Assembly (NCBI GenBank): GCA_021827245.1
Contig: JAKAWN010000008.1
Span: 1 to 40,908 of the forward strand
Direction of reading: 5' to 3'
Length of the DNA stretch: 40,908 nt
Source of the DNA: Acidobacteriota bacterium
Lineage (GTDB): Bacteria; Acidobacteriota; Terriglobia; UBA7540
This document shows, one piece after another, positions 34,436 through 40,908 of the stretch. Within the stretch, counting starts at the first letter, position 1; each line of letters begins with the position of its first letter. The notes below the pieces were generated by a model. That model ran no database searches. It saw nothing but the letters and a program-made list of their open reading frames with translations, and was not told the origin of the DNA. Made by a program: the position numbers and the translations under genes.

Positions 34436-35823
34436 ACCGCACGATCGATAGTAATCATCCGTTGTATGGTAAGGCTGTCTACTTGCCTGTCATGGGCGAA
34501 GGGGGCTCAGAAATGTTCGCGGCCATATTCCGTCGCCTCGGCATCGAAGCACACGTGACCCCTCCGTCAAGCAAGCGAACAGTCGAACTAGGCAGCAAAG
34601 TCACCCAGGGCGACGAGTGCTACCCGAGCAAGGTGGTTATCGGCGACCTCCTGCAGGCCATCGAGCAGCCGGATTTCGATCCGGAGCGAGCAGTGTTCTT
34701 TCTGCCAACCTCCGATGGTCCATGCCGGTTCGGACAATATGTCCCGTATCTCAAGAACATCCTCCGGGACGCCGGATACGGCCAGATCGAGATCCTGTCC
34801 CCTAGCGACAAGAACAGCTATGCGGGACTCGGTGATGTTGTTACTGCTTTTGGGCGGTTAAGCTGGCGCGGCATCGTGGCAACCGACTTGCTTCACCGGT
34901 TGCTGCTCAAGACCCGGCCCTATGAGACCGCGACCGGCTCTGCCGATGAGGCCTACCAGGCGAGCCTGCGGGACCTTTGCGAAACCATTGAGTCTGCCTG
35001 CGATAATGAGAACTGCCAGCTTCGCGCCCTGGTCGCTTGTCTGGAGCGGGCGCGGGATCGCTTCCACGCCGTCCCCGCAAAATACGATCGCAGCCTGCCT
35101 CTGATTGGCGTCGTTGGTGAGATCTTTTGCCGCCTAAATACCTTTTCGAATGATGAGTTGATTCGAAAGCTTGAATCTCAGGGAGCCGAGGCTTCTCTCA
35201 GCCATGTCGCCGAGTGGGTCGGCTACACCAGCCTGGAGGAGGAGCGCCAACTTAGGATGTGTGGCCAGACGCTCTCGCTTGAAATGCTGAGCGCCAAGGT
35301 GCGCACACACTTCCGGCGCGCCGATGAACAGGCGCTCCTCAAACCTCTCATCGATGACTTCGAAGGTTATGAAGAACCTGAAGCGGAGGAAATCGTCAGC
35401 CTCGCTTGGCCTTACTTGCCAGCCACCGGAGTTGCAGGCGAAATGGTTCTTAGCGTGGGATTAGTAGCCTATCACGCGAAGCACGGCGCCGACGGAGTTA
35501 TTGACATCAGCCCGTTCGGGTGCATGAACGGCACGGTGAGCGAGGCCATTTATCCGCGGGTCAGCCGTGACTACAGTGGCATTCCTGTCCGCAGCTTCTA
35601 TTTTGATGGCACGCATTCGGATTTAGACCGCGACCTCGGTGTTTATCTTGAGCTCGCTCGCTCCTATCGTGAGAAAAAGCCCTATCCGCGCACCTATCCT
35701 CCCTGCTTTCGGTCACCGGCTGCTCAGGAAGTTGCGCAAGATCGCCCTTCGGCGAGGCAGGTTTCATTCGGCTCGCCCGCCCACATTTTTCAAATACCAA
35801 ATGGGATAACTCCTCAGAAGTAA
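34408..35823 (+). CDS. 2-hydroxyacyl-CoA dehydratase-like (HgdB/COG3581-type) protein (471 aa)
   Basis: The sequence resembles the D-component-type subunits of 2-hydroxyacyl-CoA dehydratases: G-D-E-C71-Y-P-S-K, G-P-C106-R-F-G-Q-Y and F-G-C372-M-N-G are conserved Cys motifs that bind an iron-sulfur cluster in this family. It probably receives electrons from the tandem activase. In many bacteria the two are fused into one protein of about 1400 aa; here they are separate but overlapping. Start at 34408 has an AAGGGA upstream; an alternative ATG at 34432 gives an ATGA overlap with the activase stop. The dehydrated substrate is unknown. Ends 9 bp from the convergent UxaA-type gene. Confidence 0.75.
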   Translation: MSYAHSCSMNRTIDSNHPLYGKAVYLPVMGEGGSEMFAAIFRRLGIEAHVTPPSSKRTVELGSKVTQGDECYPSKVVIGDLLQAIEQPDFDPERAVFFLPTSDGPCRFGQYVPYLKNILRDAGYGQIEILSPSDKNSYAGLGDVVTAFGRLSWRGIVATDLLHRLLLKTRPYETATGSADEAYQASLRDLCETIESACDNENCQLRALVACLERARDRFHAVPAKYDRSLPLIGVVGEIFCRLNTFSNDELIRKLESQGAEASLSHVAEWVGYTSLEEERQLRMCGQTLSLEMLSAKVRTHFRRADEQALLKPLIDDFEGYEEPEAEEIVSLAWPYLPATGVAGEMVLSVGLVAYHAKHGADGVIDISPFGCMNGTVSEAIYPRVSRDYSGIPVRSFYFDGTHSDLDRDLGVYLELARSYREKKPYPRTYPPCFRSPAAQEVAQDRPSARQVSFGSPAHIFQIPNGITPQK

Positions 35824-35832
35824 GGACAGCGC

Positions 35833-37395
35833 TCAGAGGGCCGGCCAAAGTGACTCCCAGACCTTGAATTCCGTGTGGAAGCCCGACTCCTCCGCGCGAA
35901 CCATCCGTCCCGAGGCAACGTCGATTGTATGCTCGAAGATTCGTTTGCCAACATCCTCAACGGTTTCGTCTCCGTCGAGAACTGTCCCCGCATTAATGTC
36001 AATGTCGCCGTTGTATTTGGAAACGAAGTTGTTCGACCCGATTTTCGTTACCGGGCCAAGCGCACAACCGATCCCGGTTCCCCTCCCCGTGGTGAAAATT
36101 GTAACTTGTGCGCCGCTCAGAAAGAGGGCCGGGGTCGCAATATGGTCATAACCCGGGGTGTACAGCACATAAAGGCCTTTGCGGTTGCCCAGCCACTCAC
36201 CATATTCCACCAGATCTTCGACCGTCGAAGTCCCGCCCTTCGCCTTTACGCCGCTGGACTTCAGGAAAATGTTGTAAAGGCCGCCCTTCTTGTTCCCCGG
36301 TGACGGATTGTCCCGGAAATCCTCACCGAACATTTCCACGTATTTTCGATAGCGCGTCAGCGCATTCATCAGCTTGCGTCCAACGGCACGGGTGCGGGCA
36401 CGCTGAGCCAGATCAACCATCGCGCCGCCTTGCAGTTCAGGAATTTCCGGGAGAAACACCGCGCCGCCGGCCTTCACAAACATATCAGCAGCAACCCCAA
36501 CGGCCGGATTGGCGGTCACACCTGACCACCTGTCGGAACCGCCGCACTCCGTTCCGACAATCAACTTTGAAATAGGAACCGGCTGGCGCACACTGCTGTT
36601 TGCCCTCTCAAGCAATTTCTCAACAATAGCCAGGCCTTTTTCGACCGTCTTGCGACCGCCGCCCGCCTGCTGAATGGTCAGGTTCATCACCCGCTGGGTA
36701 TAGCCTTGTATTTCGCTTTCGAAGATAGGAACAGAGCATTCCACACAGGTTTTTCCGCACCCGAGATCGATGTAAATGGCGGCCCCGAGATTTGGATGGC
36801 GCAAAGTGTTTGCCAGGAGCCTGTTCAGTATGGCAACCGCTTCGCCTTCCGGCATGCCACAACCAGACTCCTGAACAATAGGAACCACGCCATCTACATT
36901 GGGGTATCTGTCCTTGGAGTAAATCTCTCGCATGGCACGAGACGCAATTTCGCGAGCCTCGGATGCGGAACACATGCCCGAAGTCACAACGCCAACGTAA
37001 TTGCGTACTCCCACGCTGCCATCGGTCCGAATGAAACCCTGAAAGGTTCGGGCCGCAAGATCAGGGTCAATCGAAATTGGCGCCGGATTGTCACGATAAC
37101 GGACCCTCAGACGTGGCAGGTGATGATCGATATTGCGTTCGTCGATTGGGTCGCCCGCTCGAACAAGACAGGCGGCAAGGCCGATCGGATCGCCGAGGGA
37201 AATAAAGGGTTTGCCTTTCTCAATCTCCTTTATGGCAAAGCTCTGCCCACTGAGAACACGGCCCGCAAGAATGATCAATCCACCGTTATGCTGCAATCCT
37301 ACGCCTTCTTCGAGAAAGTCTGTTTTCACAACGGCGATATTGTCTTTTTTCGGATGAATAATAATCGCAACGTCCTCAAGTTTCATAACTGCCAT
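35833..37395 (-). CDS. UxaA/GarD-family sugar-acid dehydratase (altronate/galactarate type, 520 aa)
   Basis: The N-terminal ~100 residues are an SAF domain, then the UxaA core with G-F-I-R-T-D-G-x-V-G-V-R-N-Y, Q-E-S-G-C-G and T-E-C-G-G-S-D as recognisable blocks. UxaA and GarD dehydrate altronate, galactarate and similar acids to 2-keto-3-deoxy acids in the cytosol. AAAGGAG lies 10 nt before the ATG at 37395. Cysteines at the Q-E-S-G-C and C-G-K-T-C segments may bind iron. Which acid it uses cannot be told. Together with the enolase-superfamily gene it points to sugar-acid breakdown. Confidence 0.85.
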   Translation of the reverse strand: MAVMKLEDVAIIIHPKKDNIAVVKTDFLEEGVGLQHNGGLIILAGRVLSGQSFAIKEIEKGKPFISLGDPIGLAACLVRAGDPIDERNIDHHLPRLRVRYRDNPAPISIDPDLAARTFQGFIRTDGSVGVRNYVGVVTSGMCSASEAREIASRAMREIYSKDRYPNVDGVVPIVQESGCGMPEGEAVAILNRLLANTLRHPNLGAAIYIDLGCGKTCVECSVPIFESEIQGYTQRVMNLTIQQAGGGRKTVEKGLAIVEKLLERANSSVRQPVPISKLIVGTECGGSDRWSGVTANPAVGVAADMFVKAGGAVFLPEIPELQGGAMVDLAQRARTRAVGRKLMNALTRYRKYVEMFGEDFRDNPSPGNKKGGLYNIFLKSSGVKAKGGTSTVEDLVEYGEWLGNRKGLYVLYTPGYDHIATPALFLSGAQVTIFTTGRGTGIGCALGPVTKIGSNNFVSKYNGDIDINAGTVLDGDETVEDVGKRIFEHTIDVASGRMVRAEESGFHTEFKVWESLWPAL

Positions 37396-37866
37396 GGCGT
37401 ACCTACTCCTTTAGTTTGTCTTGGTCGTCAGACGCTACCCGCCGTTAGGAGGACGGTCGAGAGTTCCCAGGAACAATCACATGCTCAAAGAACCTTTCCC
37501 GCAAGCATTGCGCCGGCGTCGGTCGAACCGCTCGGTGCCAAATCAGAGCGATAGATAAACCAATTCCTGATAGTACACCTGACGCAGCCAGTTCCGTCAG
37601 CTTTACATAAGACTCTTAAAACAGCGGGCGGCTTTATGCTAAACTCTTTTGGGTGCGGTTAGGAAACGATTTCAGCTGAAGGCGGTGCGAGTCCCCCGTG
37701 GGTTCACTGGCTGGAGGGGGATTTATACCGTCAGCCAGGCGTATTGTGCGCCTGTCTCGGGAGCGTTCGAGCGGAGAGAAACGTTGAGCGAAGGATCTTT
37801 ATGTTCGAAAGTTGATACAACTGAAATCGCAATTCCTTATTCCCAAATTCGCTCGAAGTCGTTAAC
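37396..37866. other. Intergenic region with a structured RNA candidate, before tRNA-Lys
   Basis: 471 bp. The riboswitch-like element (37651-37754) is listed separately. The rest shows no gene; a plus-strand 75-codon frame at 37649-37876 crosses the structured element and the tRNA start and is not a protein. A T/A-rich stretch at about 37630-37648 could be its promoter. Confidence 0.5.
37651..37754 (+). ncRNA. Riboswitch-like structured element (cobalamin-like, degenerate?)
   Basis: GGCGGTGCGAGTCC at 37681-37694 and TTAGGAAAC before it resemble the core of cobalamin riboswitches (G-G-G-A-A then a G-G-T-G-x-x-A-x-T-C-C loop), but the fit is partial. Two perfect stems are visible: CTGGCTG (37707-37713) with CAGCCAG (37732-37738), and CAGGCG (37736-37741) with CGCCTG (37749-37754). 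They share bases 37736-37738 and cannot both form. C5 (37693-37697) can also pair with G5 (37716-37720). Such switching is typical of riboswitches. No coding gene follows; the tRNA starts 112 bp later. Family call uncertain. Confidence 0.4.
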
Positions 37867-37942
<76 letters not shown>

Positions 37943-38365
37943 ACATTCTAAAAGACTTAGGCTTCAAAACGAATTTTTCAATATACTTCAAGTGCTACCG
38001 TAGTGCTACCTTGGCGAGAGTTTTCCACAAGAAGTTTGCCCGATGAATTCCGCTGCGGGATAGCATCTCCGGCGTCCCCTTTGCTTGCCGGTGCCTCAGG
38101 GCCTCACCGCAAGTTCCGCAAAATAATCCAGTTACGCAACCTGTAATAATTAACGAGGATCCACGACGACGACGCCTTCATGTATGATTATACCCCCGGC
38201 ATGCATCTCCTTCTTTTCACGGGACTTATTAGAATTCTCAAGGGCTATGTGTACAGACGAGGATTTCCGGGCGAAGATGACCTGTGAAGGAGCCTCAAAT
38301 AAGGGATCAGAGTTGTTCCAGTGCTGCACGTCCTATGCGGTGGTTCGCCCGTGCGTCACTCAAAA
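37943..38365. other. Gene-free stretch just past the tRNA
   Basis: 423 bp, more A/T-rich than the preceding genes. It has a short direct repeat, GTGCTACC, twice near 37993-38010. No gene, integrase fragment or second tRNA copy was found. It probably forms the boundary part of an inserted element. Confidence 0.45.
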
Positions 38366-39232
38366 CTAAAAAACAGGATTGTGGGCTGTGCAGGCCATGA
38401 GCAGTTGAGCCGGCCCGTTATCTAACCCTCCCACGGCTTTCGCCAAAACTGGGCACGCCCCATCCTCAAAATTGCTTAGTTTATCCTTAAGGTCCGACAG
38501 CCCGTTCTGCACATTCAACAAATCTGCCTGTCCCGCCCCAGATTCAAGATCGCTTACTTTGCCCTGCAGGAGCGCAATTTGCTTCTGCAGCAGATCCGTT
38601 GACCAACTGACGCGTTGGTCTTTGTAGTTGGCAAAGACAATCGAATCCACTGATGTTTGCTGCGTCTGTCCCGTTGACCACGTAATTTTGGTGTTACCTA
38701 CAACCGCGTCGTATCCCTGCTGGTCATCCAGTACCAGCCTTGCACCATCAGCATCGGATTCCAGTGTCGTTTGGTTGGCGCCGTCAACTACGGAGACCGC
38801 TGCCTGAGGAATGGCGTGGCCTTGCACGTTCGCGTAGTTAAAAGAGTTTGCTGTGATTACCACTTCCGTCTTTCCGTTCCCTTTTGCTAGGAAGCCATTT
38901 CGGCTCACCTCGGTGACGCGTTTGCCGCTAGAATCGTAAAATGAGAGTTGAGGTATGTTCGGGTATGTTGGGCGAGATACTTCCAGCTTCCCTTGTGCAT
39001 TCACACTGACTTGTGGTAGATCCTGGGGCGGGACGCCCAGTTCCGCTGTAACCTTCTCTTGGTTGTTCACCAGATCGAACTCGTGAGCCTTAATGACATC
39101 AGGCACGGGCCGCGTGGCATAGATGGTCGTCAGGGCCACGAGTATTACAAGTAAAGCGAGTCCGCCACATTTCAACCGCCGGTTGTCCCTCTCAAGCGTC
39201 TCCAGCCTTTCAGCAAGTTCTGTTTCGCTCAT
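38366..39232 (-). CDS. Coiled-coil single-span membrane protein of unknown function (288 aa)
   Basis: The N-terminus is a short coiled coil (L-A-E-R-L-E-T-L-E-R-D-N-R-R-L), then one hydrophobic helix (A-L-L-V-I-L-V-A-L), then an exported part. A later segment (L-Q-K-Q-I-A-L-L-Q-G-K-V-S-D-L) is again coiled coil. The middle part with L-S-F-Y-D-S-S-G-K and repeated beta strands resembles proteins often seen in Acidobacteria without assigned function. The N-side is likely in the cytosol. It sits between the tRNA and the HTH genes, in the inserted-looking DNA. Confidence 0.65.
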   Translation of the reverse strand: MSETELAERLETLERDNRRLKCGGLALLVILVALTTIYATRPVPDVIKAHEFDLVNNQEKVTAELGVPPQDLPQVSVNAQGKLEVSRPTYPNIPQLSFYDSSGKRVTEVSRNGFLAKGNGKTEVVITANSFNYANVQGHAIPQAAVSVVDGANQTTLESDADGARLVLDDQQGYDAVVGNTKITWSTGQTQQTSVDSIVFANYKDQRVSWSTDLLQKQIALLQGKVSDLESGAGQADLLNVQNGLSDLKDKLSNFEDGACPVLAKAVGGLDNGPAQLLMACTAHNPVF

Positions 39233-39608
39233 TTGTCCACCTCAACGTGAATTTTCTGAAATGGGGTGATTATACTACTTGCTCGCGCAGTAGGAAGCGG
39301 GTCACAAGTAGGAATGCCATGGGGAGACGCGTCAGCGTTCGCCGACATGGGGTTGTGTCTGCCAGTCCCTCCACCGTTGAACGATCTTCCGACAGTTTGA
39401 CGGGCAGCCTGTTCCTTTGAGGCTTCCAAATAAGCTTTTTGAATTAGGGCAGAGATAGAGAGAACCCTTCTTAGAAGAAGAGAGAACTATTCCACCTGCA
39501 AGATCTTTCCAATCAGGTAGATTCAAATTGCTTTGTAGCAAGATCCGCATAGCTTTACAGCAAGAAGCGCTGGACCCTCGCAGCAAAATCCGCCGCACAC
39601 TGAACTGG
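39233..39608. other. Region between the coiled-coil and winged-helix genes, no gene seen
   Basis: 376 bp. Minus-strand frames at 39229-39429 and 39332-39700 lack motifs and overlap other genes. Three short related segments (TTGCTACAAAGC, TTGCTGTAAAGC and TTGCTGCGAGGG on the minus strand, near 39530-39592) may be small repeats; their role is unknown. Confidence 0.4.
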
Positions 39609-39980
39609 TCAGGAGTTCCACAAGTAGGATTTGGGTACTTTACTTGGTGGATAGTGTTGCCCGTTTCCATTCTTCCATTCCGATGTCTGAAGCACGACAT
39701 AGGTGTAAGGGTTTGTGTTTCTCTCCACGAGAATCATGCCGTGCTCTTCTAGTCGCGGGTGAACCTCATGGGCACGCCGCGTGGAGATGCCGTCCAACCT
39801 TTCAAGCTCTGGAAGCGTAGCCCGGAATTCGTTTCGCTTATGGTAATTCGCAAGGCGGGCCAGGGTGTTGTACCGCTTGAATTCCGTGCTGGTCAATTCG
39901 CTTGCCAGCCCGCAATCATAGAGCTTGGTGGCCACGCAGTAGAACGGCTCCCCACGGAAAATGTTACGGCCATTGCTCAT
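39609..39980 (-). CDS. Winged-helix/HTH protein of a mobile element (123 aa)
   Basis: Residues ~35-95 read as a helix-turn-helix with a wing: T-S-T-E-F-K-R-Y, L-P-E-L-E-R-L-D-G-I-S-T-R-R-A-H-E and R-L-E-E-H-G-M-I-L-V-E-R, then a short beta pair T-Y-V-V-L. This is typical of small replication-initiator or regulatory proteins in plasmid-derived or integrative elements. Its ATG overlaps the stop of the HTH gene before it by four bases (ATGA), so both are likely translated together. The C-terminus (P-S-K-V-P-K-S-Y) is short and ends abruptly; it may be truncated. No exact function can be assigned. Confidence 0.6.
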   Translation of the reverse strand: MSNGRNIFRGEPFYCVATKLYDCGLASELTSTEFKRYNTLARLANYHKRNEFRATLPELERLDGISTRRAHEVHPRLEEHGMILVERNTNPYTYVVLQTSEWKNGNGQHYPPSKVPKSYLWNS

Positions 39981-40207
39981 TCGGCAATCTCAGGGGTAGC
40001 GTCCGTTTGCTTCTTTGCTCCAGCCGGACATACTCTGTGCTCATTGAGCCATGCCAGGACGGCGTCGCGTGAATACAGGACACGTCGGCCGAATTTCAAA
40101 TATGGTGGATGGTCTCTCCGCAAACAACGTTGCGCTGCCAAGGCCTGCCGTGTTGTCCGCAACAGCTTTGCGGTTTCATCTCCTGTCATCAAATCGTTCT
40201 CGGTCAT
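39977..40207 (-). CDS. Excisionase/AlpA-like HTH protein (76 aa)
   Basis: The short protein has a MerR-type/excisionase-family helix-turn-helix: M-T-G-D-E-T-A-K-L-L-R-T-T-R-Q-A-L-A-A, then P-Y-L-K-F-G-R-R-V-L-Y-S-R-D-A-V-L-A-W-L, the exact pattern of helix-turn-helix domain 17 (PF12728) proteins. Such proteins help excision or control element genes. AGGAGA lies 8 nt before the ATG at 40207. The family fits an integrated element. Confidence 0.8.
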   Translation of the reverse strand: MTENDLMTGDETAKLLRTTRQALAAQRCLRRDHPPYLKFGRRVLYSRDAVLAWLNEHRVCPAGAKKQTDATPEIAE

Positions 40208-40392
40208 AGAAACATCTCCTGAATAAATTGGCTCGGACTTCGATACGAACAGCTTTCAGTAGCATGATCGCCGTTCGTCAACATGAAACTGTATTACCTT
40301 GCTAATTCAATGTCCCGAACGTTTCTGGTTACTTTTCGACGAAAAACGCACGGTGTAAGGGTGGGAGCAATGCCTAAGAATTACGGCGGGGT

Positions 40393-40908
40393 TTACTTAC
40401 GGCGGGGAGACTTGGATTCTTTCCTGGTAGGTTTCAAAACACCCTCGAATTTGGCGCTAGGGGGGCCTTGGAGCGGTTTCCGTTCGCTGGGTGGGGTTCC
40501 GACATATCCCGTTTCGGGAGTGCCATAAGAAAGGAAAAACATTTGCAGGAATTCCCGCATAGGTTCGCCGCGCTTCATGTGGGACTTGAGCCGCTTGGCC
40601 CGCTGTCTCACAGTGCTTTCATCCAGCTTGCCCCCCGGATCAGAAAAACACTTGGATAGAAAATCGGCTACCGCGTCATGTTTGGGACTCCCCAGGCCTT
40701 CGCGGTTGCATTCAGAAAGTAGGGCGGCTAGTACGGATTCGAAGCGGGAATCGTTTAGGTTGTCAAACCACTCAAGGAAATTTTCTAGGACCGCACCTTT
40801 CTGAATACTTGCGGCCGCGTCCCTGAGAATGTTTCCGAAGGCTTTGAGTACCGGGGATGCTTCAGGGTCCCGTAGTAGCGTGGCTGCGCGCCGGCCAAAC
40901 TGATCGGC
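40393..40908 (-). CDS. Unknown protein, C-terminal part, runs off the right edge
   Basis: The minus-strand frame is open from 40908 down to a stop at 40393: 171 residues with no start in the window. The visible part is mixed helical, with L-E-N-F-L-E-W-F-D-N-L, then R-Q-R-A-K-R-L-K-S-H-M-K-R, and a basic tail (K-P-T-R-K-E-S-K-S-P-R-R-K). The basic tail suggests nucleic-acid contact. I do not recognise it. It lies upstream of the HTH pair on the same strand, so it probably belongs to the same element. Codon pattern supports a real gene. Confidence 0.6.
   Translation of the reverse strand, partial: ADQFGRRAATLLRDPEASPVLKAFGNILRDAAASIQKGAVLENFLEWFDNLNDSRFESVLAALLSECNREGLGSPKHDAVADFLSKCFSDPGGKLDESTVRQRAKRLKSHMKRGEPMREFLQMFFLSYGTPETGYVGTPPSERKPLQGPPSAKFEGVLKPTRKESKSPRRK

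Noticed and set aside
39332..39700. 122-codon minus-strand frame overlapping the winged-helix gene
   Set aside because: Overlaps the better supported gene by about 90 bp and reads through small repeats; no motif or ribosome site.

Overview
The window looks like a piece of a chromosome from a soil or sediment Acidobacteriota (Bryobacter/Solibacter-like or an uncultured relative). This is an inference from the gene content: TPR-tail remnants, many secreted carbohydrate-active enzymes, a Tat-exported sulfatase, a cyclic beta-glucan synthase and a tandem acyl-CoA dehydratase activase, on a GC-rich background with GGAGG-type ribosome binding sites. No rRNA or housekeeping marker is present, so the phylum call is moderate. 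There is one tRNA gene and no CRISPR array.

Layout. 1-3.8 kb: tail of a GH38 alpha-mannosidase-like gene, an outer-membrane barrel protein, an NAD-dependent epimerase, and two gene remnants meeting head to head (3082-3741). 4.2-12.4 kb: a beta-1,2-glucan locus. An ABC exporter lies 20 bp upstream of a large membrane cyclic beta-1,2-glucan synthase that has the GT84 and cyclisation (glycoamylase/GH189-type) regions but no GH94 part. A convergent secreted GH144-like endo-beta-1,2-glucanase, broken by one frameshift at a G4 tract, follows 43 bp later. 13-18.3 kb: a GH35/DUF5597-like glycosidase, a Tat sulfatase and a GT39 membrane glycosyltransferase. 18.4-24 kb: a split EamA transporter pair, a YdjC/ChbG-like deacetylase, an SDR dehydrogenase, an enolase-superfamily sugar-acid dehydratase-like gene and an M19 dipeptidase. 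A small inverted-repeat element occurs here once nearly whole and once as a half copy. 24-28 kb: a tandem-repeat tract, a secreted alpha/beta hydrolase, a degenerate receiver protein and a small membrane protein.

28.6-37.4 kb: a NarL-type sensor kinase and regulator (8-nt overlap) precede a two-gene operon for a 2-hydroxyacyl-CoA dehydratase-type system. It consists of a tandem-duplicated activase with an additional Cys-rich region, and an overlapping HgdB-like partner. A perfect CRP-type palindrome lies 73 nt before the activase start. A UxaA/GarD-type dehydratase converges on this operon. 37.6-40.9 kb: a riboswitch-like structured element, tRNA-Lys(CTT), then a different kind of DNA: an excisionase-like HTH gene overlapping a winged-helix gene, a coiled-coil membrane protein and an unknown protein running off the right edge. 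This looks like a mobile element inserted at or near the tRNA.

The genes mostly suggest a bacterium that breaks down complex glycans and sugar acids outside and inside the cell and makes its own beta-1,2-glucan. Most promising for a second look: the GH94-less glucan synthase locus, the activase operon with its CRP-like site, the structured RNA with mutually exclusive helices beside the tRNA, and the two repeat families.
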